A stretch of DNA of 64,000 nucleotides from Paratinospora sagittata (GCA_035771175.1 CM069606.1:35184816-35248815); one strand, 5' to 3'. Positions 11,571 through 23,098 are shown, numbered from the stretch's first letter. The notes: generated by a model from the letters alone, not told the origin. A program made the numbers and translations.

Positions 11571-12049
11571 AGGGGTGAGAATTCGTGTTGCCGTGTCGTA
11601 ATCGTGTGTAATGAAATATATTGTAAATCGAAACACGACACGTTTAATAAATGGGTTAAACAGGTTAACCTGTTTATTACCCTAAAGCTTAAACAAGTTC
11701 ATTCTAACATATTTATCAAATATAAATTCTAAATTAACATATAAATAAAAAATTCAAAATCATAGTTACACAATCATATAGTAAAGACCAAATAAAATAT
11801 TATAAAGTTAGAGTCTCAACACATGACATAAAATATTAAAAAGTCTTCACACATAACATAAGTCTCAACACAAAATATAATCGTGTTAAACGGGCCAATT
11901 TCGAGTTTAGCAGGTCAACCTGCTTTTGACCTAAAATTTAATCTTATCTAATCGAGTTTAACTCATTTTAACCCGCACCTGTTTATGCAAAACCTAAACC
12001 CGTTTATATCGTGTTGGTTTCGAGTCGTGGCCTATATTAAGACTCTTAC
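11571..12049. mobile_element. hAT-type MITE (479 bp) with perfect 8-bp TSD
   Basis: CTAGAAAT at 11563-11570 and again at 12050-12057 is a perfect 8-bp target-site duplication. The ends AGGGGTGAGAATTCG and, on the other strand, GTAAGAGTCTTAATA are imperfect terminal inverted repeats. Sub-terminal sequences rich in AACGGG/CCCGTT and palindromic GGTTAACC extend the inverted arms. There is no ORF, so it is a non-autonomous hAT derivative. Confidence 0.8.
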
Positions 12050-12303
12050 CTAGAAATACATGCTAAAGGCTGAAAATAAAATAAAAAATGAAAAAATAAG
12101 AGGTTCGGCCACAAGCCGAACCAAAGTACGATTTTTGCCCAAAAAAACTAACGAACCCTAAACCATTCGAATACACCAAATACTTTTCAAAATGGTTTAA
12201 ATCTTTTAAAATAAACCAAAAAGACTTTGAATTTGTACTTACAAACAACAAAAAGTATAGATTAGAGAAGTGATTTGTAGAAGGAATTGAAGAAAGAAGA
12301 TGG

Positions 12304-13355
12304 TGTAATACCCCTTGTTTACACAAAAAAAAAAATCTGGCAGTATCCGAACGTTCGTGCGCCCCTATTTTCTATAAAAGGGAGCCCCATCCCCCTCATT
12401 TTTCACACCAATCTCTCCACCTCTCTCCTCATTCCTTGGGTACCCTCCCACCCTCTTTTGAGGCTCTTTTTTTTTTTTTTAAGACTCTCTCTCTTAGAGA
12501 CTCTTTATTGGTACGGTGCGAAGCCGCTGCCCGGCAAAGAGCGCAAAATATCAAGTGTTCAATTTGAAGGTGAGAACGAAACATAGGTTTGCGTGTCTTA
12601 TGACTTTTCATAAAGTTTTCATTCATTTATCATTATGTTTATTATTCACTTGCACTGCATTATTGTGTATAATGTTCATACATGTCATACTTATGCTTTA
12701 ATATTTGGACTCCACGTATTATACTGTTACTACGCTGGATTATTGGTCAATTTGACTAAATCAGACTTAGTCTTGTCCTCAGTAACTTTGAATAGTGAAC
12801 GAGAGGTAGCTTGTTGCTCTAGAAGACTTAGTATTTAAGCGAGACCTCGTGTTCCCACCTCTCGACCTGGAGGCTGGTCTAGTTGGTCCTATTGAAAGTT
12901 GTCTGCTCGTATAAGTTATACTAGACATCCTAACAATGCATGCAGTGATGGTAACACTGATAAGCATTACCAGACGCTACCAAATCTTGTCCAATATAAG
13001 TAAAAACCAGACCCGCATATGCATAGTCATCATACATAAAATAATAACCAACTAGGGACATAAATGGTCTGTGACCTATGGATTATTTACTGGTGCAACT
13101 ATACCCACTTTTATTGATGGTTTCCCAAGAGATGGATGTACAATGTGAACCCAGGATTATCTGGAGATGGACATTTGTTCGTGAACCTAGGGCGATATAT
13201 GGTCACAGAGCCATTACGAGACGGTGTTATGTATAATTACATGTTAAGCTATGTTGCATTGTTTATGATGTTATGTTGTGTATATGTGATGTATGATTAT
13301 GATGTCTTCTTTATTAATTGTCATATTCATGAACTATTTTACCTAGGGTGGATTT
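12304..13355 (+). repeat. E1 5' LTR, 3'-truncated
   Basis: Aligns with the 3' LTR (21766-23093) up to about 13355. TATA-like TCTATAAAAGGG lies near 12370-12381. Relative to the 3' LTR it lacks about 45 bp between two ACTATTTTAC copies. After GGGTGGATT it also lacks the remaining LTR end, the primer binding site and the leader, joining directly to TCTTTGATTCCTCAC. That sequence in E2 lies only at about 42655. Confidence 0.85.
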
Positions 13356-13515
13356 CTTTGATTCCTCACTAAAAACCTTACACCATACTTAGAAAAATAG
13401 GTGGTTTTATAATTGCAGAACTCTCAAACTTATGAATTGCTGAGAATATCATATCACTATACTTGGCTACATTTCCTGAAGCGGAGTTTTATTTTTCTCC
13501 TTGCCAGCAAAAAAA

Positions 13516-14860
13516 ATGTAACCCACGAAAATAGAAAGGTCACACATAGTTCGTCCAATAGATGAGGCACATAATCAGGAACCACCGCCTTTAAGGACAG
13601 AGTAGGCCGCACACAACACTGCCACCACTTCTGGACAGGCAGTGCCACCTCAACCTACACCCTTCGTCATGCCTCCGGGCATGGAACACTTTTTCGTCGG
13701 ATTCATTGAGGTGATGAAAGTGACTATACAAACGACTATCTGTGGGACTACGACCAATCAGGTGATCACCGTCCAGGCACCTGTTCGATCTGGGTCGGAG
13801 AGCCAAACCGACCAAATCACGAAATATAAAAGGCTATAACCTCTTACATTTTCTGGCACCATTGATGCAGATGAAGCGCATAAATGACTTGATGAGTCAA
13901 AAAAAGGCTCTTGAGGCTATGAGAGTTGACGAGGGTCGAAATATTTCATTAGCTTCCTACCAACTTGTTGGTAGAGCTAACACTTGGTGGATAACGGTGA
14001 AAAAAGACCCAAGCGTCAATGTAACGGACATGACTTGGTTTGAATTAAAGTCATTGTTCATTGATGAGTACTTCCTTGGCGTAGTGAAGAGGCAAAAACG
14101 CTAGGAGTTTGCCAGGCTTTACCAGGACAACATGACAGTCCAAGAGTATGCTGTCAAATTCAAGGAACTATCAGTCTTTTCTCTCTCCACCATCTCAACG
14201 GAGCGAGATAAGGCTGAGAAATTCTATCATGGCCTTCGTCCAAACATTCGACAGGCCCTATCAACCTTGGAGCTCAAGAATTACATGGAGCTAGTCAATA
14301 TGGCCATGAACTTCGAACAAGAGAAAACGGAGCAAGAACAAAAGAAAACAGGTGGCAAATTTTGCCCAACAGGTCAACAAGAAGAAACCCTATCATAATC
14401 CAAACCCAACCCTCCCAGCCCCCGTGTAAAAGCAAGACTCTACTGCACCTGCTGCTCAAACTTTTAACCCTAGCCAACAAGATTTTCAAAATCAGAACAG
14501 AAGAGGCTGCAATGGCAGAGGCGGTCGCCGCATTGGCAATGGCAGAGGCGGTCGCCGCATTGGCAATGGCAGAGGCGGTCGCCGCATTGGCAATGGCAGA
14601 GGTGGTGGCCAACAGCACCACAATCAGCACGGCTAACTGAACCAACAACAAGCGCCTAACCATCAGAGGTTCACTTGTTACAATTGCGGCCAACAGGGTA
14701 AAAAGGCTTCGTCCCCACCTTTCACAATCGTAACAGCTAGTTCTCGCAGTCCCAGTCTAACAAGCCCCACCTGTTGCAAATGCCCAACCCAGGCAGAACC
14801 ACCAAAACCAGGGACAAAGGCAGCAAGGAAGAGCCTATGTTGTGGCCCAGCAACCTCTTC
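13516..14860 (+). pseudogene. E1 gag relic
   Basis: Aligned to the E2 gag, the start is ATG at 13516, here followed at once by TAA (E2 has CAA). Recognisable parts are a capsid-like region (WWITVKKDPSVNVTDMTW at about 13990-14040, then EFARLYQ and EYAVKFKELS) and a Gly/Arg-rich tail with three perfect 27-bp repeats (14511-14591) encoding GRGGRRIGN. The zinc knuckle begins CYNCGQQGK at about 14688, but its His and last Cys are lost. Several TAG/TAA/TGA codons and at least one frameshift (near 14350) interrupt it. The in-frame TAA after the Gly-rich tail (near 14634) is shared with E2. Confidence 0.8.
14511..14610 (+). repeat. 27-bp tandem repeat in gag (RGG-like)
   Basis: Three consecutive identical 27-bp units plus a partial fourth. 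In the gag frame each encodes Gly-Arg-Gly-Gly-Arg-Arg-Ile-Gly-Asn, an RNA-binding RGG-like motif just before the zinc knuckle. E2 has a single divergent version in the same place, so the expansion is specific to E1. Confidence 0.8.
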
Positions 14861-14894
14861 CAGATGATAATAATGTGGTGGATTTACATTTTTC

Positions 14895-17800
14895 TTGTTC
14901 AATACAATGGTACATGTATTATTTGATTTAAGTTACACACATTCTTTTATATCTTCTACATTGGTAGCACAATTAGGCTTGCAACTTGAACCAACCAACT
15001 TCACTATCCTTGTCTCAACACCAATAGGACCTGGTACTGACATTAACGATAAATGTTGTAGATGTGAACTTAGAATGCCAGGACAGATAATCCCTACAAA
15101 TTTCCTCGTCATGACCATAGAAGACTTTGACATCATTCTCGGCATGGACTGGTTGACGTCGCTAAACGCTAAGATCGATTGTCTAAAGAAGCAAGTTCTG
15201 ATAACCTTACCTACTGGAGAAAGTCAAGATCCAAGGTACCCGAAAACATATTCAAACCTCAACTGTCTCACTCCTCAAAGCAAAACTCTGATCTCTATCC
15301 ATTGGTGACGATAATGAGCCGATGTGCACGACATCGAAGTCATATATGAATTTTCAATGGTATTTCTAAACGACCTTCCTGGCCTACCCCCGGTTCGGGA
15401 ATTCGACTTCGAAATCAAACTGGGATCGGGAATCGAACTCATTTCAATTCCACCATATAGAATGTCCAACGTTGAGCTGGTTGAGTTGGATAAACAACTG
15501 AAGGAATTGGAAAGTACAGGCTTCATCAGAAAAAGTTCATCACCCTAGGGCTCTCCAATTCTGTTTGTTCGAAAAGAAGATGGTTCATTATGACTTTGCA
15601 TCGACTATCGCAAGTTGAATAACGCAACCATCAAGAACAGATACCCATTGCCCAGGATCGATGACTTGTTCGACCAACTTAGATATGCCAAATACTTCTC
15701 CAAGATTGATTTATAATCCAGCTATCATCAACTTTGGATCAAGGAGTCAGACGTCATTAAAACAACTTTTAGAACTCGATATGGTCATTACGAGTTCCTG
15801 GTCATGTAATTCGGTCTAACTAACGCACCTACAACATTTATGGATCTGATGAATCATATCTTCAAATCATATTTAGATCGATTCGTGGTGGTCTTTCTAG
15901 ATGATATATTGGTGTATTCACCAACAGTGGAAGATCATAAGACGCACCTAAGGATTGTCCTCCAGATTTTAAGACACCACCAGCTATATGCAAAGTTGAG
16001 TAAGTGTGAATTTTGGGCAAAGAAAGTTCAATTCCTAGGTCATGTAGTTTCAGACAATGGCATCGAAGTAGATCCTTCAAAAGTTGAAGCGGTATTAAAC
16101 TGGAAGCAACTTACCACTATTACTCAAATTCGGAGTTTTCTCCGTTTGGCTGGCTACTACGGACGCTTCGTCAAGGACTTCTTCAAGATTGCTGAACCTA
16201 TGACCAAACTCACTCGAAAAGACATATGATTCATTTGGAACGTAGCCTGTGAATTTTCATTCCAAGAATTGAAAAAATGTCTCACGACAACACCAATACT
16301 AATCACTCCAAGAAATGGAGTTGGATTTTTATTATACACCGACGTCTCTCTTCAAGGCTTAGGTGCAAAACTAATGCAAGATGTTCAATTTGTTGCATAT
16401 GCTTCTAGACAACTAAAGATCCATGAGGGCAATTACTTGACACACGACTTGGAACTTACAGTTGTCGTATTCGTACTGAAGTTATGGCGCCATTACCTAT
16501 ACGGTGAGTGGTTCGAGTTATTCTCAGATCACAAAAATCTCAAGTACATCTACACTCAGAGAGACCTAAACCTCCGACATAGAAGATGGTTGGAATTTTT
16601 GAAAGACTACGACTTTCAGCTCCAATTTTATTCGGGAAAAGCAAACGTTGTGGCTGATGCCCTTAGTAGAAATTCATATGTTGTTGCGTGCACCCTCAAC
16701 TTCAAAATGGGAAAGTTGGCTACGGAGATGGAGAATTAAAACTTACAGCTCATTGAGGAGGGAGGAAGATCACGACTCTCCCAATTAACTATCAACTCCG
16801 AGCTTATTCGAAAAATCTCAGCTGCCCAAGCCGACGACCTCAAGTTAAAAGAGAAAATAGAACTCATCCTCAGCGGACAGGACGTTCTTCACTGGTCGGT
16901 CTCCGATGATGGGGTGGTTTTCTACAAAAAATGTTTGTGCCTACCTAACGACCCTGAAGTTCTAAAAGAAGTGCTCACCGAAATGCATTGCTCAAGGTTT
17001 GTTATGCATCCTGGGAGAGACAAAATGTACAAAGATGTCAAGTGACAAATTTGGTTCTCTGGAATGAAGAAGGCTATTGCAGACTATATTGCTCGATGTA
17101 TCGTTTGCCAACAAGTAAAGACGGAACACAGACTTCCTTCAAGCCTCCTCCAACCTTTACCTATTAGAGAATGAAAGTGAAAGAAAATAGCAATGGACTT
17201 TGTTACTGCCTTACGTCAAAATAATAAAGGGCAAGATGCAATATGGGTTATCATTGACAAACTTACAAAGTTTGCACACTTTTTACTAATAAAGTTCACG
17301 GATAACCCCGCCAAGCTAGCCGAATTGTATGAAAAATAGATCGTACGCCTCCATGGTATACCATTCACAATCGTCTCTAATCGAGACCCTCGATTCACAT
17401 CAAAGTTTTGGCAAAACTTCTAGAGTAGAATTGACTCTAAGATTACCATGAGCACAAATTTTCACCCACAGACTGACGGGCAGTCAGAGCGTTTGATCCA
17501 AATTTTAGAGGACATGTTACGATGTTGCATACTGGACTTTCACGACAGATGGGCTAAACACCTACATTTGGCTGAATTTGCATACAACAACAGCTACCAA
17601 TCCAGTATTGGCATGGCACCATACGAGGCTCTCTATGGTCGCCCTTTTAGATGTCTGGTATGCTGGTTAAACATGGAAGATCGACCGTAATTGGGGCCAG
17701 AACTAGTTCAAGAGACTTCTGAGAAGTTCAGATTAGTAGAGGAGCGACTTCGTGTGGCACAGAGTCGACAAAAGAGCTACGCCGACAAGTTGAGGCAGCC

Positions 17801-18191
17801 TCTAGAGTTTGAGAAGGAAGACTATGTTTTTCTAAAAATCCAACCTACAAGAGGTGTCAAACGCTTTGAGATCAAAAGAAAGCTCTCTCCAAGATATATA
17901 GGCCCATTTAAGATCGTTGAGAACATTGGAAAACTAGCCTATCGACTATCCATTCTCTAATCCATGTCCAAAGTTCATGACGTCATGTATCCATGCTTCG
18001 AAAGTATCATCCTGATCCTTCACATATCGTCCCTCTGGTCGAAGTTCAGGTTGAAGAAGGAAAATTCAAGAACTTAGACGACGTAGTATTCCACTTGTAA
18101 GGTACTTTGGGATCGCCTCGAAATAGAAGAAACAACTTGGGAACTTGAAGATAAAATCAAACAGAGATACCTCGAATTATTCCAACAATAA
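14895..18191 (+). pseudogene. E1 pol relic: protease, RT, RNase H, integrase, chromodomain
   Basis: Protease HVLFDLSYTHSFIS near 14905: the catalytic D-S-G is changed to D-L-S. RT spans about 15324-16230 with [20 protein letters not shown] (FLDD catalytic box, about 15890-15915) and [19 protein letters not shown]. RNase H runs about 16269-16700 with YTDVSLQGLG and the ending [10 protein letters not shown]. Integrase has the zinc-binding CIVCQQVK, then MDFVTAL, VSNRDPRFTS (catalytic Asp changed to Asn) and [16 protein letters not shown] chromodomain-like end (RRRSIP... TWELEDKI) runs to the stop at 18189. About 15 in-frame stops, many at former CGA, CAA or TGG codons, plus frameshifts. Confidence 0.88.
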
Positions 18192-19199
18192 TTGATGTTG
18201 TGATATATTGTATTTTTCACTTATCAATGAAATTATTCTTGTACAACTATAATTGTGACAACATCTAATCTCATTACGCAAAATGCAGATGTCTGCTGAT
18301 AACACAAACAAGAGTAAAGAACCATATACACCATGGCCTGCCTGGCAACCTCGGGGGAGCCTTTTAAGTCTAGAAGCAACCCACAGCTTCTATACATCAC
18401 CAACTCCCTCGCCTCAGCGACTGTGAATCCCATCGCCAGAACGTATATGGTTATATCGTGATGAAATTGCCCGAAACAATCAAGAGCCCTCAACATGGCA
18501 GAATCTCCTACCAAAACTACCAAGCGGGTGAATTCGGGCAACAACACCTAAAAGCATTTCCCTACTCAATTTGCCTCCCCTGAAACGCAACAACTCGTAC
18601 TGCCCTACACCACCATCTGTCAAGCAAATGTCAGAACCTTCTACGGAGGAATCCAATTCCATTTGCTCTCCATTGTTTCATGATGTCGAGGATTCCTCAG
18701 GCCAGAGTATAATTCAGGGACCTTACGAGCAATACCTTGATATAATGGAAGATGACCAAGGCAGTGTGTGAGCCCCGAAAATTATTTCATCTAGCCCATA
18801 ACCCAATTGCACTTTGCCCAAACTCTATGCGTTGCCTTGATATGTTTGGTGTTTATTTGATGGTTGTTTAATGTTTGTATAGTTGATGCTTGATAATGTA
18901 TATAAATATGTGTATCATAAATTGTATATGGGTCATGTTAAATTAAAGTATAATGCATATGTTATTATTTATGCATGGGCCCATTAAACCATGAATTGAT
19001 ATGGGTTAGGATTGATTGAATAAAAGGATAAATGAGAATGAAAATTTGGTGTATTAAATGGATTGGACATTTAAAATACATGGAAGCATGAGATTGGTTA
19101 AAGTACATGTGGTTGGTATGGGTAGTATGAGACCAACATATGTGAAGGTTGGTGCATGAAAGTGGACAAGTGTCTCATGCCCACTTCTCTTCTCCAAGG

Positions 19200-19317
19200 A
19201 AGTGCTAGAAAATGAGGTGAGTGGAGGGAATCCAAGAATGTGCTACAAGAATGTGCTAGAAAGTGAGGTGAGTGGAGGGAATCAAGGAAGTGCTAGAAAG
19301 TGAGGTGAGTGGAGAGA
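19200..19317 (+). repeat. Short tandem repeat in solo LTR
   Basis: Three imperfect copies of a block containing GTGCTAGAAAGTGAGGTGAG followed by TGGAGGGAATC, ahead of a purine-rich run. Confidence 0.6.
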
Positions 19318-19463
19318 AAGAAAAGAAGAGAAAGGAAAGAAGAAGAGAAAGACAGGAGGAGTTGCAGGAGGAAAATCTCTGCGACGTTTTCATCAAAGAA
19401 CTGGATCTTCGGGGTATATGGTCAGATTAAGCTCAAATTTTGTCAGCAAGTTCTAGCTTATGG

Positions 19464-19842
19464 TTCTGCATTCTGAACGGCGGAGATCTCGATTTGAGGT
19501 TTCTTCTAAGAGATCTAACCTCTCAAACCAAGCTGGTCGGAAAGTCTGGATTTCTCGCGCCGTTTCGCTCAAACTTATAGCTCTCCTCAATCTACCGTTG
19601 GATGGATATCAAATTTGGGTATGTAGTTTAAAACTGATATTTCTGCATTCTGAACGGTGGAGATCTCGATTAGAGGTTTCTTCTAAGAGATCTAACCTCT
19701 AAAACAAAGCTGGTCGGAAAGTCTGGATTTCTCGCGCCGTTTTGCTCAAACTTATAGATCTCCTCAATCTACCGTTGGATGGATATCAAATTTGGGTATG
19801 TAGTTTAAAACTGATATTTCTGCATTCTAAACGGTGGACATG
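19464..19842 (+). repeat. 177-bp tandem repeat in solo LTR
   Basis: The block beginning TTCTGCATTCTGAACGG occurs at 19464, 19641 and 19818, an exact 177-bp period. There are two nearly identical full copies and a partial third. The unit includes TAACCTCTCAAACCAAGCTGG and CTACCGTTGGATGGATATC. Confidence 0.85.
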
Positions 19843-21752
19843 TTTATGCGTTAACTATGTTGTGTGATATAGTCATCTGAGTTTGAGTATTTGCAGCAGG
19901 AAAGGAGAAATTGTCTGATTAGAGACTTGTACATCAAATATACTTATCTTTTCGGTCCACCGTTGGATTGGGCTGATATTTGGACAGAAGGTTTGTTTAT
20001 TCACATACTTCAATCTGTATGGTTGATTTGGTGATTACGTATTTCTGTTGGTAGATTGATACATCTGAACAGAGTATTAAATGAAGAATTGGTAGGGTTG
20101 CTTGTATTAGACCCAAATTTAGAATATGAACTTAGACCTTTCCAAATAGCTTGCATGTCAACTACGTTGACCTAGTTGCCATTGTTGATGAACCCATGAT
20201 GCAAAATCAGTGATATACATGGCTGAACATGGTGACCTAGTGTAAATCGACAATATGGCCTAAGTGTGGAAAATTTCATATTTTAGGGCTTTTGATGCTT
20301 TTGGCCTAGAATCATTGAATTGATGCAACTTATGTTTAATTAAGCATGATTATGGTTGATTATGCTACTGATTTGGTGGTTGTGACCATATCATGGGTTA
20401 GGCCTACTTGTGATCAAGTGACCCAATTTGGGCATGTTTATGCCTAAGAAATTGAAAATCAGTATTTTTGATTAATAAAATGGTTTATGTATGAGAACTA
20501 TGCATTAGAGGCCTAAGTCATGTGATTTGAGTTGAATGATGGGATTAGATGGGATTTAGGCCTATTGTCTATATGTGGGCTGATTTAGGGTTGATGTGTA
20601 ATGTCTATGTGATTGAGCATAGAAATTGATGTATGGTAGGATATTGATGAATGTTTCAGGATCTTGATTGGGTTGATTCGGTTTGGTGGTCGTGTGTGGT
20701 TAAATACTCTCGCGAGGCTTGGTTGTGAGTAGACTTCATTTATGATTATATCTTTTATGTCATCATATCACTTATATATATTGTATGTTGAAAGCATGAA
20801 TGTGTTCTAATGTTTTGAATGATGCATTGATTTGAGAAAACCTTATGACTTTGGTTGGGCCCATCTATCTGGCTAATAGGGGGACTTAACCTTGTCATAG
20901 GAGGGTTTTAGGAAAGGAAATGATTGGGTCAACGGTACGGTGAAATAGACGTGCACTAGTAACCCAATGCATGTGAAATGTGGATCCAAATTGATAAGCT
21001 TTTACTTGCATCGAACTTATTATAAATGCTTGATATCTATATGTTATGAGCTTTTAATCATGCTACACATTGACATGCATACATGATATTTATTGATGAG
21101 TATTGATAGCATAATTGAATTCTATTCACTGGGCATCGTTGACTCACCCTCATTTTCCTCTTTCAGGTCCTTCTGTCCCGAATAAGGGCAAAGGAGTAGT
21201 CATATCTTGAGGGTCTTGCCTGCGAGAGAATCCAAGGCCTCGATGTGAGTTGAGAGGCATTTTGATTGAACTGTCTTTTAAATTATGAAGTATTATATTT
21301 TGGATTATGTAATTATAACACTTACCACATTGTAGTATGGGTGAGTTGGGACTTGTTAGATAGACCATGTGGGCATATGACGGTTTTTATTTGTACCCAC
21401 AATTTTGGACTTTATGTGTATGTCAATTTTAATGGATTGTAGGGATTATGATTTTATTTATGGTTCATTTTTATGGATTATCTATTGTCTTTGATGATTA
21501 ATACGGTGGGTAATTTTGTTTAGTACCTTTTGATATTATGTCGTTGTTTGAGATAAGGCTCGTAGGGTCTCAACCACCTCACGGGAGTTGAGGAGTGGTC
21601 GGAGATGCCTATGCCGGGCGTCCCGCCCCGGCATTCCACACGCCATTCCCTGCAGGGTTGGTGGTCCGGGGTGCGGGGTCGCCACACAGTAAATCTCACG
21701 AAGACAACAATAATGACTACATGGACTGAAATTTCGAGGGTGAAATTATTTT

Positions 21753-21760
21753 AAGGGGGG
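21753..21760 (+). other. E1 polypurine tract
   Basis: AAGGGGGG followed five bases later by the TGTAATACC start of the 3' LTR. This is the expected position of the plus-strand primer. Confidence 0.75.
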
Positions 21761-21765
21761 TCGAG

Positions 21766-23093
21766 TGTAATACCCCTTGTTTACACAAAAGAAAAAATCG
21801 GGCAGTACCCGAATGTTCAGGCGCCCCTCTTTTCTATACAAGGGGGCCCCCTCCCCCTCATTTCTCACACTAAGTTCCCCACCTTTCTCCTCACTCCTTG
21901 GGCACCCTCTCTCCCTCTTTTGAGGCTTTCTCTCTCTTTTGAGACTTTCCTTCTTAGAAACTCTCCACTGGTACGGTGCGGAGCCGCTGCCCGACAAAGA
22001 GCGCAGAACATCAAGTGTTCAATTTGAAGGTGGAACAAAACATAGGTTTGCGTGTCTTATGATTTTTCATAAAGTTTTCATTCATTTATCATTATGTCTA
22101 TTATTCACTTATACTGCATTATTGTGTATAATGTTCATACACGTCATACTTATGCCTTAATATTCGGAGTCCATGTATTACACTGTTATTACGTCGTATA
22201 ACTGGTCAATTTGACTTAACCAGACTTAGTCTTGTCCTCCGTAACTTTAAATAGTGAACGGGAGGCAGCTTGCTGCTGTAGAAGGCTTGGTATTTAAGCA
22301 GGACCTCGTGTTCCCACCTCTCAACCTGGAGACTGGTCTAGTTGGTCCTATTGAAGTTGTTTGCTTGTATAAGTTATACTGGACATCCTAACAATGCGCG
22401 TGGTGATGATAAGACTAATAAGCATCACCAGATGCTGTCAAATCCTATCCAATATTAGTAAAGACTGGACCCACACATGTATAGTCATCATACATATAAA
22501 ATAATAACCACCTAAGGACGTAAGTGGTCTGTGACCTATGGATTATTTAATGGTGCAACTGTACCCACTTTTATTGATTTTTTCCCTAAAGATGGATGTA
22601 CAATGTGAACCTGGGATTACCTGAATATGAACATTTGTACGTGAACCTAGGGCGATATACGGTCACAGAGCCATTACGAGACAGTGTTATGTATAATTAC
22701 ATGTTAAGCTATGTTGCACTGTTTATTATGATGCTATGTTGTGTATATGTGATGTATGATTATGATGTCTTTTTTATTAGTTGTCATATTTACGAACTAT
22801 TTTACTCATTGGGCAATAGCTTATCCCGTTGCTAACTATTTTACAGGAGTCTAGGGTGGATTGGGTAGAGGTATTTTGGGCCCTCATTTTTGTACCGTTA
22901 GGGAGATTTTTGGAAAGATGTTCCCTTAATATTGGCGGTTCCAGACCGCCTACATTCTGTACGAAATCTGAATTTAATGAAATCAGACTTGTACTTGAAT
23001 TGTGTACATGAGCACTCAATAATTGTTATAATGCATTTGCACCCTGCCTGTGAGTGTCCCGCAGGTTTAGGCGCGTCCGCGCGGAGTGTAACA
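21766..23093 (+). repeat. E1 3' LTR, full length
   Basis: 1328 bp from TGTAATACCCC to GTGTAACA, followed by the target duplication GATGG. It carries a single GAATGTTCAGGCGCCCC unit upstream of a decayed TATA box (TCTATACAAGG near 21833). That unit is the single-copy counterpart of the 19-copy array at 55222. Confidence 0.9.
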
Positions 23094-23098
23094 GATGG

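Larger units (their letters stand above)
18769..21686. mobile_element. Solo LTR (2.9 kb) nested in E1 ORF3
   Basis: Starts TGAGCCCCGAAAAT and ends GGGGTCGCCACA. The flanking 5-mers CAGTG (18764-18768) and CAGTA (21687-21691) match at 4 of 5. Removing it restores the E1 ORF3 frame across the junction, direct evidence of insertion. It contains no coding sequence. Near 21128-21170 the block TTCACTGGGCATCG...TTTCAGGT matches the layout seen near the end of the other large gypsy LTRs here (52880 and 63800), suggesting a Ty3/gypsy solo LTR in plus orientation. It has two internal tandem repeat blocks. Confidence 0.75.
18283..21729 (+). pseudogene. E1 accessory ORF3 (between pol and 3' LTR), split by solo LTR
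   Basis: A frame starting ATG 18283 (or 18289, immediately after CAAAATGCAG, a splice-acceptor-like AG) runs to 18768. After the nested solo LTR it resumes at 21691 and stops at 21727-21729, about 171 codons. It has only two in-frame TGA codons. E2 carries the same frame (47605-47839) with no indel over about 78 codons, and its stops lie elsewhere, so the ancestor was open. The product is rich in Ser, Pro, Trp and Asn (SPTPSPQR, YTPWPAW) with an acidic tail (DIMEDDQGS, then EDNNNDYMD). No transmembrane segment or known family is recognised. Function unknown. Confidence 0.7.
12304..23093 (+). mobile_element. E1: Ty3/gypsy (Tekay-type) LTR retrotransposon, degenerate
   Basis: Bounded by a perfect 5-bp target duplication, GATGG, at 12299-12303 and 23094-23098. 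Both LTRs begin TGTAATACCCC and the 3' LTR ends GAGTGTAACA. Order inside: truncated 5' LTR, gag, protease, RT, RNase H, integrase, an accessory ORF (ORF3), polypurine tract, 3' LTR. The order RT-RH-IN and the C-terminal chromodomain-like segment place it in the chromoviruses, closest in style to Tekay/Del. Numerous in-frame stops and frameshifts make it non-autonomous. A solo LTR of another family is nested at 18769-21686. Sister copies here are E2 (39020) and the LTR fragment at 55143. Confidence 0.9.

Noticed and set aside
12063..12326. Minus-strand 87-codon ORF before E1
   Set aside because: AT-rich, Phe/Ser-rich, and it runs into the E1 LTR start. No family resemblance.
14295..14693. Minus-strand ORF with repeated Ala-rich ASAIANAAT
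   Set aside because: It is the reverse of the 27-bp gag repeat. The gag frame on the plus strand explains it.
18283..18768. Envelope gene reading of ORF3
   Set aside because: No signal peptide, no transmembrane or coiled-coil segment, and the product is short and Ser/Pro-rich with an acidic end.
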